Notes under the pieces: model-generated
What the model was told of the DNA's origin: nothing
Database searches by the model: none
The model's input: only the letters and a program-made list of their open reading frames with translations
Shown: piece after piece, positions 41,301-49,800 of the stretch
How the letters are laid out: each line of letters starts with the position of its first letter
Position numbering within the stretch: the stretch's first letter is position 1
Origin: Amphiduros pacificus
Taxonomy: Eukaryota; Annelida; Polychaeta; Phyllodocida; Hesionidae
Direction of reading: 5' to 3'
DNA: 64,000 bases
Assembly (NCBI GenBank): GCA_949316495.1
Contig: OX439008.1
Span: forward strand, 14,713,532-14,777,531
Made by a program: the position numbers and the translations under genes

Positions 41301-42303
41301 TCATTGACCCCATGACGTCATTTTGTTGGATTCTCCTCTCACCCCCAGTCGATTGCCCCCCATGGCGGCCAATCAGATTGAAGGAGGGCGGAGTCAACGT
41401 CCGATCGCTTCGAAACTTTGAGAGGTAATTTATAGTATCAGGACTATCTTCAGTTCGATCAAAGTTTTGTGTTACACTTTTGTTACTGTCAGAAAGATAA
41501 CTAAATCGATTTGAAAGCGATATTGAGTTTATCGATGAAGTAAGACCCATTTTGCGTTTACGTATCGTCCTATTGTGGGCGTGGCTATCTCGATCATGTG
41601 ACCTTGGCAATGTCCATATTTGGAACACATTTTGCGGTTGCCGCTTTCCATTAAGAGTGTCCGATTGGGGAATACCTTTTGTAGATTTGACATGATTAAC
41701 TGTTTGATTTAATTTTTTACATGATATATGATTTTGCTTGTTATGTTTTACAGCTTCACTATAGAGAGTCTTATTTTTATATGGAAACAGGTTTGTACTA
41801 TGATATGTTTTTTGACTGCGGGGGCAAGGGAGCAAGCTATTTTTTGAACCATTGTTTCTATTTAAATATTTCTTTTTAAAAATAGTCTTATATCTGATAA
41901 AAGAATCATTCATGCACATGTTAAAATCATTTATTTTAAAACCATATGATATATTTTCATTCTTGCAACCTTTTATCTTATTTAATGTATCACAGTTATG
42001 GCTCACATGCTTTTTAAATCTGTTACAATTATGACCAACATGCATACAGTCTTCTTTTAGTCCTATAATGCAACTTGAATAAATACTGTTGCATTTGGTG
42101 ATATTTAAATAATTGTTTTCGTTAGCTTTACATTTCTCCTTAATGCAGAGACATTTTGACTTAGAAACTTTTTGAACACTTGTATTGCACTTCGAAAAGG
42201 TGATATTGCCAGTTATACAATTTTCACCGGTACATAAACATATATATTTATGGTTTACAACTTTTGACAAATTATTCGAAAATCCCTTGCCCCCCAAATA
42301 CCT
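38302..42303 (-). CDS. LINE ORF2: Cys-rich N-terminus, APE endonuclease, reverse transcriptase
   Basis: An uninterrupted frame of 1331 codons counted from a TTG at 42297; a TGA lies just upstream at 42306-42304. By residue: about 1-130 Cys-rich with two CLCxxxxC motifs (20-27, 49-56); about 373-590 an AP-type endonuclease with TANVQS (N379), ETW (E406), GDYNFH (D521, N523) and SDHS (D584, H585); about 855-1110 a reverse transcriptase with LLDLSAAFDTIDH (catalytic D950), GVPQGSVLGPLLF and YADD (1040-1043); then the usual C-terminal domain with LQNAAARVV, LHWLPVEARI and GDRAF, ending RLEQT. These motifs place it in the L2/CR1 group. All catalytic residues I can name are present. There is no in-frame ATG before residue 85 (42045). 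An ATG at 42311 is one base out of frame, just upstream of a G6 run (42291-42296 region), so start codon use is unclear: slippage, a sequence error, or initiation at 42045. Confidence 0.92.
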   Translation of the reverse strand, partial: RYLGGKGFSNNLSKVVNHKYICLCTGENCITGNITFSKCNTSVQKVSKSKCLCIKEKCKANENNYLNITKCNSIYSSCIIGLKEDCMHVGHNCNRFKKHVSHNCDTLNKIKGCKNENISYGFKINDFNMCMNDSFIRYKTIFKKKYLNRNNGSKNSLLPCPRSQKTYHSTNLFPYKNKTLYSEAVKHNKQNHISCKKLNQTVNHVKSTKGIPQSDTLNGKRQPQNVFQIWTLPRSHDRDSHAHNRTIRKRKMGLTSSINSISLSNRFSYLSDSNKSVTQNFDRTEDSPDTINYLSKFRSDRTLTPPSFNLIGRHGGQSTGGERRIQQNDVMGSMTGVLADGCINRNNIGGINANNNIINNKTNRNNVRYETNKELTIATANVQSIGNKVEILNVYINENNVDLFFVTETWMNDANEKIIKGKIKENNYDIEHLPRTLRTGGGLAVIFRPEIDIKKINNNHNLSTMEMMEINIKTKNKLCTIITIYRPEPSDKNKYTYTEFFEEFSDLLSYYSTYTHEVLFVGDYNFHMNKPERPNVIKFNDILDLYNLRNHVTEPTHILGNTLDLLITNINSNLIKEHNVEEKISDHSIIKLTLNLQTKIKNKKKVSYRSYKKMNIKSFINDVEEKFGDNKSYDEKDLNDLLTEYSKLTSILDKHAPIIERTITNRKPAPWLSDEIKNEKRKKRKLERKHDKSRLSSDKIQYQLQRNKYNNMIKDSRNSYYAGIIHTNKSDPKKLFKILNKLLHTKEDTPFPKHNDGRELASEFNNFFLEKISNLRENMDKNVKTSPPMIEKVKFSTHLEKFALLDDADVSKLIKESAKKSCELDPIPTWLLAECMGPLLPLIKAIINKSISMGSMPDDLKMAIIRPLIKKLGLELIKKNYRPVSNLAYLSKLIERAIAAQFVGHLIKNDIQCIFQSAYKEFHSTETALLRVQNDILIDIDSGKTVMLVLLDLSAAFDTIDHKILLNRLEKRCGIRGTALQWFRSYLANRKQCVTIDGKRSENMNISYGVPQGSVLGPLLFTAYMEPLSDIVGDFGLKHHIYADDTQLYITIDPKSEENRNRSCREMEKCIKLIRKFLIENKMKINDEKTEMLLCGKSCDFRNDNVPNEILVGETNISRSKTVKDLGVILDQELSMKSQIKKMCKNGYFHVKNLANIRNCLDEKTANTLAHSFVTSTIDYGNSLLAGLPKCEIAKLQKLQNAAARVVGKLRKRDHITQKLMDLHWLPVEARIDFKISLLTWKVQNGFAPKYLAQLLTDKKSDMGLRSNNKNEYIVPKTNMKTYGDRAFMVYAPKNWNALPLEVKNCKTIDSFKKKLKTHLFRKHYLETRLEQT

Positions 42304-42311
42304 TCATTCAT

Positions 42312-42494
42312 TTAATTTAACTTTTTTGCTTGGAGCATGCTCAAAAATGCATCGAACTCCATAGTTACAGTATCCAGTCCTAGAATAGCTTTGACAAATT
42401 GACCTTGTTTCAGATTTTGCAGAGACATTCGTAGCCATTTTTGCTTCAAAACAGAATATACAAGCAATGTGTTGTTTAATGATATGTTTTGCAA
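42312..42494 (-). CDS. Possible C-terminal remnant of LINE ORF1
   Basis: About 60 codons open on the minus strand immediately before the ORF2 region, opening with TTG (no ATG near the beginning) and ending with TAA directly followed by ATG at 42311. The peptide ends MEFDAFLSMLQAKKLN and shows no recognised domain. The only reason to call it coding is the stop-ATG junction with ORF2 and the shared orientation. It may be ordinary 5' untranslated sequence of the LINE. Confidence 0.3.
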   Translation of the reverse strand: MQNISLNNTLLVYSVLKQKWLRMSLQNLKQGQFVKAILGLDTVTMEFDAFLSMLQAKKLN

Positions 42495-42505
42495 AATATT
42501 TTATT

Positions 42506-42507
<2 letters not shown>

Positions 42508-42548
<41 letters not shown>
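42508..42548. repeat. Poly(T)/poly(A) run of 41 bases
   Basis: An uninterrupted T-run on the plus strand. In LINE orientation it is a poly(A) tract upstream of the LINE, between it and the palindrome array. It could be the tail of an older retrotransposed sequence or simple repeat growth. Confidence 0.9.
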
Positions 42549-42552
<4 letters not shown>

Positions 42553-42570
42553 ACAATATGTGCCTCCAAA

Positions 42571-43424
42571 TTTTTCTGTATGGAGAAAAATTGAAAAGCT
42601 CGATTTGAAACTATGTTTAGAATAAACACCCCTATATGGAGGAGCCAGACAGATAATCCACTTATTTCTCTATATGGAGAAAATTTGTGCCAAAACAACA
42701 AACCCCTATATGGAGGGATTTACAGCAATAGCAATCTATTTACGTCTTCTATATGGAGAAAACAAAAGGTCTGATTTTCTATGTGGAGAAAATCAAACAG
42801 TATAACATACACTGACCCTATATGAAGGGATTAATATATTAGTTTTCTGTATGTAGAAAACAAACTTTAACGAAATGAGCCAATATAATTTTTATATCTT
42901 AGATCTCTGTATGGAGAGAATTTAAGAAAACCTCTTATATGAGCGAAATACGACAATTTAGTTTTCAGTTCTCTGTATGTAGAGAAACCAAACAGAACTA
43001 GAGACCCCTATATGGAGGAGTTACAAAATTTATAATATCTCAACAATAAAACCCCTATATGGAGGAGTTGAAAAACCTCTTATATGAGCGAAATACGACA
43101 ATTTAGTTTTCAGTTCTCTGTATGTAGAGAAACCAAACAGAACTAGAGACCCCTATATGGAGGAGTTACAAAATTTATAATATCTCAACAATAAAACCCC
43201 TATATGGAGGAGTTGAAAAACCTCTTATATGAGCGAAATACGACAATTTAGTTTTCAGTTCTCTGTATGTAGAGAAACCAAACAGAACTAGAGACCCCTA
43301 TATGGAGGAGTTACAAAATTTATAATATCTCAACAATAAAACCCCTATATGGAGGAGTTGAAAAATTTGTAATGTCTCAAATCTCTGTATGGAGAGAAAT
43401 GAGGAGAGCTCTTATATGGAAGAG
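42571..43424. repeat. Array of short palindromes with covarying arms
   Basis: About 23 copies of a roughly 14-24 base palindrome, spaced about 29-60 bases apart in AT-rich DNA. Each has a six-base core (ATATGG, GTATGG, GTATGT or TATATG) between a pyrimidine-rich left arm and a complementary purine-rich right arm. Arms differ between copies yet stay complementary: TTTTTCT/AGAAAAA at 42571-42590, TTTCTC/GAGAAA around 42674, TGATTTTCT/AGAAAATCA at 42772-42795, CCCT/AGGG around 42822, GTTTTCT/AGAAAAC at 42842-42861, TCTCT/AGAGA around 42911, TTCTCT/AGAGAA around 42977, CTCTT/AAGAG at 43409-43424. The CCCCT/AGGAG copies carry one C-A mismatch. I do not recognise the family. It has no coding capacity. 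Confidence 0.8.
42931..43365. repeat. 145-bp unit in three apparently identical tandem copies
   Basis: Within the palindrome array, a 145-base block starting CCTCTTATATGAGCG begins at 42931, 43076 and 43221, and the copies read the same base for base by eye. Each copy carries four palindromes. Identity implies recent duplication or gene conversion, or an assembly artefact. Confidence 0.92.
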
Positions 43425-44039
43425 TAGTATACAATATAAAGCAATAGTAGACACTTGTTTTATTGAGACCGACGGTTGTATTATGATAAGTCCTAGAAGG
43501 TTTTATACGTGCCCGGTATATATAGGTTTATATATACAATCCCACGCCGTCGTTGTTTTCGTCCTGTTCACGTTGATTTCTTGGTGGTATATATACGCTT
43601 ATATATGTACGTGTTAATCCCGATGAATATTATTAATATCCGTCAAGATAAGGTACAGAAAAATATTATTTATGGGTCAGTTATGCGATTTAATATTCCA
43701 GGAAACGGAGCTCCCAGAAAACACGTCCACCCGCACCGCTACCCCGTAATAATAATCATATCCCAGTGTTCACACTCCATGTACCACTTTGTTAACCATA
43801 TTAATATCATGCAAGGGGTTAATGGAGAGGTGATCATTTCTGTGTTGTTGTGGACTTAGGGCATGCACTGTGGCACCATGGGAGAGGGAAGGTATCAGTG
43901 GTGATAGTCGAGTGCTCCTTGCTACAAGCCGTCCCAGTCAGCCCGCGCGTGACCAGAATGCTACACATGCTGCCCCCTTGTGACCAGGTGGCCGCCGGTA
44001 CAACTGCAACATTCTGGACATCTCTGTCATAAAAGCTTC
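43425..44039. other. Unique sequence, no gene seen
   Basis: Moderate GC; open frames at 43372-44032 are not supported. A CTCF-like motif lies at 43969-43985. Confidence 0.5.
43969..43985 (-). promoter_or_regulatory. CTCF-like motif
   Basis: Minus strand GGTCACAAGGGGGCAGC; same CACAAGGGGGC core as the site at 36022. Confidence 0.35.
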
Positions 44040-44510
44040 GTGGGCACTCTGGGTCAATATGCTTAATATGATGCTGATTGTTAACTGATTGTTGCTGATT
44101 GTTGTTTCATATACCAATCGTTAACTGATTGTTGCTAATCATTGTTGATTGTTTATAATCTTTGCTGATTTTTGTTAATTGTTGTTGATTGGTGTTGACT
44201 GCTAAATGTTATTGTTGGTTGTTGTGTTGATAGTTGTTGATTGCGGCGTCTTGCTGAATGTTGTTGACTGCTAAATTTGTTGTTGATTGCTGAATGCTGT
44301 TGTTGAGTGTTGCTTTGTGTCACTGATTGTTACTTAGTGTTGTTGTTGATTGTTACTTAGTGTTGTTGTTGATTGTTACTTAGTGTGGTTGTTGATTGTT
44401 ACTTAGTGTTGCTGTTGATTGTTACTTAGTGTTGCTGTTGTTGATTCTTACTTTTAGTGTTCATGACTACTGAATTTGCTGTTGATTGTTACTTAGTGTT
44501 GTTTCAAATA
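44040..44510. repeat. TTG-rich degenerate minisatellite
   Basis: Early part GATTGTTGCTGATTGTTG-like; later a clearer unit TTGATTGTTACTTAGTGTTG (about 23 bases, five to six copies at 44320-44500). Confidence 0.85.
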
Positions 44511-44629
44511 CTAATGCTGATTGTTCTTTCATGGAACTGACTGTATCTTTTCAAGAGGTTGGATTATCTTTCTACAAACCATCCAATAACATATTTAGAG
44601 TCTTGACTCGCATTCTGCATACTTCCAGA

Positions 44630-44720
44630 AGCTGTTGACCCAAAAGCTGCTGACCCAAAAGCTGCTGACCCAAAATCTCTTGACTCAAAAGCTGTTCATC
44701 TAAAAACTTTTGACCCAATC
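44630..44720. repeat. 18-bp short tandem repeat
   Basis: About five copies of GCTGCTGACCCAAAA(GCT). Confidence 0.85.
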
Positions 44721-44931
44721 ATTTTGAAATGAAAAGTCAACCTTCCAGTGTTAACGCTTAAGTGTTGAAACTCAACTTTTGGTGTATAGTCTCAAGTGCT
44801 TTGACTCTCAGGGATTCAGCAGTGACCCTGAAGTTCACCACGAACCTGACCCTGAAATTGACCTTAACCCCCTAAAGTTGACCCCAATCATGACCCTGAA
44901 GTTGACCTTGACCCCCTTATGTCAACCTTAA

Positions 44932-46145
44932 AGCATTGGTGAAACCTGACTTTCAGACACATTTTCTTTACATAACATGAATGTTTATACCCTAAACAGT
45001 GCTTTTATGTAGTAGTACCCAAAATATTCTCTGTTAACAAATTTCTGTGGCACTTGAAAGTTGATCAGTTGTCTGCTAAAACCTACACCAGCAATTGAAC
45101 ACTTTGTCAACAAGCTTTGTTTAGCTGGTATGTGATCTTGTGTAAACACCTAATGAGTTACCAGTTGTGCACCTGTCCAGCTTGGGAAACAGGGTGAAGA
45201 TGTTTTGTACAATTTATCAATTTATTGCCAGGAGTATACTTCAGAACAACATAAGATTATTTTAATATTATTTGAATCAATGAAATAACTCATGGCCGTG
45301 AAAAATATTTTATGGTTGTGACAAATATCTTATGGTTGTGAAAGATATATCATTTATGGGAAAAGTATACTATTTATTTGAAAAGTATCTTATGCATATG
45401 AAAACCTTTCTGTCAAAAAGGGAAGACATGACTCAAAGGTTGCATGGAATCCCCCTTAACTTGAAGGCCGTGATATTGAAAAAGTGACATTAAACCCTTT
45501 GATCACTGGTTTGGCCTTAAATCACAAGGACTTTGAATGGCAAAACTGTGAATGCTGATAATTGGTATCAGTAAAATTTATGATATGACCCTCTTTGATG
45601 AAATTTGGGGTTTTTCACACCATTGAATGGGAAGACATCAAAGGCTGCATGGATTCCACCTTAAAAGCTGGGCTGTATAGAATTTTTTTAAACTTTTTTT
45701 TGCAAACATATATAATATAAAAAATAATGATTTCTTCATTTATAACTTCATAAATATTCATCCGTTTTTAATAAATTTACCACCAAAAGAAAGCCAAGAA
45801 AAGGCACTATCATCATGATAAGTATTATCTTCCAATTCATACTCTAAATAGTGGAAAAAAATGGCCAAAAATGTGTTGCTCCAATTTTGACAATTGGTAA
45901 ACAACACCTCCTGTGACTTATGGAGCCCCCTGACAGTTCAAAGGTCAAGGTCACACAACACACTTCCTGTTTAGTCCTGGCAGTACTTGGTGGTCACAAA
46001 AAAATCATAATTCTCAGGGCAGATATTCTTTAGTGGATTTCAGATAGATAGCCTGTATGTATGTCAATTTTAAGATCATATACTGTTTTCAGATACCTTA
46101 AACCACTGTAAAATTGCCTGTAACTTTCCAGGTTTCACCAATGCT
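44932..46145. mobile_element. 1214-bp non-autonomous element with TTAA target sites
   Basis: Begins AGCATTGGTGAAACCTG and ends with its exact complement (17 bases, no mismatch), flanked by TTAA at 44928-44931 and 46146-46149. TTAA duplication fits piggyBac or Kolobok elements. No transposase frame is seen. A diverged internal direct repeat (GGGAAGACAT...AAAGG-TGCATGGA) lies at about 45420 and 45631. Confidence 0.85.
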
Positions 46146-46149
46146 TTAA

Positions 46150-46552
46150 GTGTTAACCCTCTCATGTCAACCCAATATGTTAACCCTCTGCTGAAAAAAT
46201 TCCATCTGTTCTGCATCATTAAATCAACACCATAATAAGGAATCTGAGGTCACTCACTTCTAAGACAATCCTGGTAATATAGGAAAAGACCTATTCCTGT
46301 TTGTGGAGCTATTTTTCAGTTGGGGCTCATCCACAAGGCAATATGTAGGCAATCCATAAATCATGGGGCTTCATCAGCCGATGTTTGCGACCTTAAGCTG
46401 CATTACATTATACCTGCAGGATCGGCAACATAAACATCTCGTCTTAAGACAAAGCCTTACAAATCATGGACTTAGATGGGTATTGGTTTGTGGGTGCTAG
46501 CAGGGTCATGCCGACTTTGTCCCTATTTATGCAGAATTTATCTCATACACCC
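46150..46552. other. Unique sequence, no gene seen
   Basis: Nothing recognised. Confidence 0.55.
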
Positions 46553-46965
46553 TGAAATATGGACCCTGATATATCTCATGGAACCTGATATATCTCATAG
46601 AACCTGATTTATCTTGTGGAACCTGATATATCTCATAGAACCTGATATATCTCATAGAACCTGATATATCTCATAGAACCTGATATATCTCATAGAACCT
46701 GATTTATCTCATAGAACCTGATATATCTTGTGGAACTTGATATATCTTGGAGAACCTGAAATATCTTGTGGACCCAGATATATCTCATAGAACCAGATAT
46801 ATCTCATAGAACCTGATATATCTCATAGAACCTGATTAATCTGCTGGCCCCTGATTAATCTCATGGACCCTGATATATCTCATAGAACCTGATTTATCTC
46901 ATGGACCCTGATTTATCTCATGGACCCTGATTTATCTCATGGACCGTGATATATCTTCAGATCTA
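46553..46965. repeat. 19-bp minisatellite
   Basis: Unit AACCTGATATATCTCATAG with variants (GGACC, CTTGTGG, TTTATC), about 21 copies. Confidence 0.96.
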
Positions 46966-46982
46966 CTTCCATTCATTATTGA

Positions 46983-47592
46983 TAATACCTCAGTCACATT
47001 TGCGCCGATTTCAGTTAAGATGCCTGGCCGATGGGTACTTTTTACAAAATCGGCCGGCATTTCAGATTACCGTGCGGGCATCGGGAGATTATCGGGAACT
47101 TTTATCTGCAACATAACAGTTGCCGGCGTTTCCCCGATGTCTTTTCAGCAAATATCATCTTAAAGTACACGGCAGGGCCCCGGCAGTGTCCCGCAAGCAC
47201 ATTCGTAGATTATCTTAGGGCTGCCGGTGGCATCGTGCGGTGAAAATAGGATTTTTTTTGTGTTCACGTGTCATCGTCAGATGATCTAAAGGGCTCCCTA
47301 CGGTCTCAGATAGACGTCTTTAGGATGTCTTTCAGACGTCTGTCAAATGATATAGACGTCTTTAGGATATCCTACAGATGTCTGTTACATGATCTAGACG
47401 TCTTTAAGATATCCTGCAGACGTCTGTGCCATTCAGTCTTGCACGTGCCGTGCGGTGCCCTTTAATAATGTGACCACAGCTACGGCATCTCTCAGATTGT
47501 TGCTTATAAACTCCCCGGCGCCCGGCAGACTGGGAAGTCGGCCGATTCTTACTTCCCCGCCGGCGGCCGGTGCAAATGTGACTGAGGCATTA
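46983..47592. mobile_element. 610-bp TIR element with internal AGACGTCT palindromes
   Basis: Left end TAATACCTCAGTCACATTTG and the complement of the right end TAATGCCTCAGTCACATTTG form inverted repeats of about 25 bases with two mismatches, continuing GCGCCG/CACCG. The interior is GC-rich (GCCGGC words) in AT-rich DNA. It holds three units of about 42-46 bases, each with one or two 8-base AGACGTCT palindromes (47309, 47332, 47353, 47395 and 47417 approximately). No coding capacity, no clear target duplication, family not recognised. Confidence 0.72.
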
Positions 47593-48344
47593 GCAATCTT
47601 GAGATTATGCAATCTTGAGATTATGGAGAAGGTGCAATAGTTTTCCATTACCATAGTGTTCACCACATTGTAAGCCTTCTGCCTCCTCACATCAACTTAG
47701 TTATCAACTTAGTTATCTGTTGACACTTCAAAAAAGCATTTTTAACAATACTTTTTTATATTCATCTATTCTTTTCAGTATGTGAACTAAAATCAATATC
47801 TACTTTATTTATTCTATATTCATACACAAAAATCACAACCTTATATTATGAATAAATCATTCCCTTTTTTCCACTATATTTATGCTATATTCATACACAA
47901 AGACTGCAACTTCATATTACAAATGAGGTTGTATCAAGTTACATAAATTTGTATATATCCATTATCATATTCAATATAAATTGTCAATAACAAGGTCTTG
48001 CTGTGTCTGTAATTTATGGTAATTTTTCACCTGCCCAAAGTTGTTGTGATAGAAACCCCTGCCTTTCGTTCAGCTCCTGCATATGGGCCATTAATGCGTT
48101 TGAGATTTCTGCTGTGATGATTTTATTCTTCGCACTTCTAGTTGTGCAGCTTTTGATGGCAGAAGACGAGGCCATAAAGGACGAGTGAGAGCGTTAGCGG
48201 TCAACATAAAACCTGCCATAGTTTCATATATTCATGGTCGTTAGTGCATATTACCATGGGAATGTGTTGTTTTCTGGGTGGGACCTTCACATTGCTTGGT
48301 TGATCCGCGCCTCCAGGGCATGTCCTTCCTGTCTGTGCCATGCC
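47593..48344. other. Unique sequence, no gene seen
   Basis: Starts with a small direct repeat GCAATCTTGAGATTAT at the element edge; otherwise AT-rich with no exon seen. Confidence 0.55.
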
Positions 48345-49015
48345 ATCTCCTTATCCTCATATGTCATATCTCTAGCTCTAACCACAGCCATCTCCCTATT
48401 CTCATATGTCACATCTCCAGCTCTAACCACGGCCATCTCCTTCTCCTCATATGTCATATCTCTACCTCTAACCACAGCCATCTCCCTCTTCTCCTATGTC
48501 ACATCTGTACCTCTAACCACGGCCATCTCCCTCTTCTCATATGTCACATCTCTACCTCTAACCACAGCCATCTCCCTCTTCTCCTATGTCACATCTCTAG
48601 CTCTAACCACAGCCATCTCCCTCTTCTCCTATGTCACATCTCTAGCTCTAACCACAGCCATCTCCTTCTCCTCATATGTCATATCTCTAGCTCTAACCAC
48701 AGCCATCTCCTTCTCCTCATATGTCATATCTCTAGCTCTAACCACAGCCATCCCCCTCTCCTCATATGTCATATCTCTAGCTCTAACCACAGAGTCTGAC
48801 ATCTCCCTCTTCTCCTATGTCACATTTCTAACTCTAACCACAGCCATCTCCCTATTTGTATATGTCACATTTCTAACTCTAACCACAGCCATCTCCATCT
48901 TCTCATGTCATATCTCTAACTCTAACCACGGCCATCTCCCTCTTCTCCTATGTCATATCTCTAACTCTAACCACAGCCATCTCCCTCTTCTCCTTTGTCA
49001 TACCACTTCTGATCC
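48345..49015. repeat. 45-bp pyrimidine-rich minisatellite
   Basis: Unit CTCTAACCACAGCCATCTCC plus TTCTCCTCATATGTCATATCTCTAG in two parts, about 15 copies. Open for up to 275 codons (48234-49061) because 45 is divisible by three. The start region has no recognisable protein features, so noncoding is preferred. Confidence 0.95.
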
Positions 49016-49122
49016 AAGCATTGTCTTGCGATATGGGTTAATATCTTGCTTGTTATTCTAGACACTTAAATAGTCGATACCTCTTAGTCTTTTGTAAATT
49101 TATCTTGACTGTCTTCCTTATG

Positions 49123-49800
49123 TAGTCCATAGATGCCTGCCTGTCTATATGAGCCTACCTGAGGCCCTAGCTGTGAGTCCATAGATGTCAGTGTGTCTAT
49201 ATGAGCCTACCTGAGGGCCTAACTGTGAATCCATAGATGCCAGCCTGTCTATATGAGCCTACCTGAGGCCTTAACTGTGAGTCCATAGATGCCAGCCTGT
49301 CTATATGAGCCTACCTGAGGCCCTAGCTGTGAGTCCATAGATGCCCGCCTGTCTATATCAGCCTACCTGAGGGCTTAGCTGTGAGTCCATAGATGCCAGC
49401 CTGTCTATATGAGCCTACCTGAGGGCCTAACTGTGAGTCCATAGATGCCAGCCTGTCTATATGAGCCTACCTGAGGGCCTAACTGTGAGTCCATAGATGC
49501 CAGCCTGTCTATATGAGCCTACCTGAGGGCCTAACTGTGAGTCCATAGATGCCCGCCTGTCTATATCAGCCTACCCGAGGGCCTAACTGTGAGTCCATAG
49601 ATGCCAGCCAGTCTATATGAGCCTACCTGAGGGCCTAGCTGTGAGTCCATAGATGCCCGCGTGTCTATAAGAGCCTACCTGAGGCCCTAACTGTGAGCCC
49701 ATAGATGCCAGCCAGTCTATATGAGCCTACCTGAGGGCCTAGCTGTGAGTCCATAGATGCCCGCGTGTCTATATCAGTCTACCTGAGGGCCTTACTGTGT
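49123..49800. repeat. 52-bp minisatellite
   Basis: Unit GTCTATATGAGCCTACCTGA plus GGGCCTAACTGTGAGTCCATAGATGCCAGCCT in parts, about 13 copies, with CCCGC/CCAGC and GCC/GGC variants. Confidence 0.97.

Larger units (their letters stand above)
38258..42500 (-). mobile_element. L2/CR1-group LINE, near-complete, with ATT-repeat 3' tail
   Basis: A non-LTR retrotransposon on the minus strand. Its 3' end is diagnostic: after the ORF stop (TAG, 38304-38302) come only about 25 bases, containing AGCGCTATATAAA, then an (ATT)n tail at about 38258-38278. That compact end is typical of L2/CR1-group elements in many aquatic animals. The ORF2-like frame runs 42297-38302. A short frame ends with TAA at 42314-42312, abutting ATG at 42311, an ORF1-stop/ORF2-start arrangement. 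The 5' limit is uncertain: a 41-base A-run (minus strand) at 42548-42508 bounds it, so only a fragment of ORF1 could be present. No target-site duplication was identified. It lies in intronic or upstream DNA of YIPF5, in the same orientation. Confidence 0.9.

Noticed and set aside
42571-43424. CRISPR-like repeat-spacer appearance
   Set aside because: Repeats differ in the arms, spacers are AT-rich and irregular, and the DNA is clearly eukaryotic.
48234-49061. A 275-codon frame rich in LTTAISLFSYVTS repeats
   Set aside because: It follows the 45-bp minisatellite, which is open in more than one frame; no independent coding evidence.
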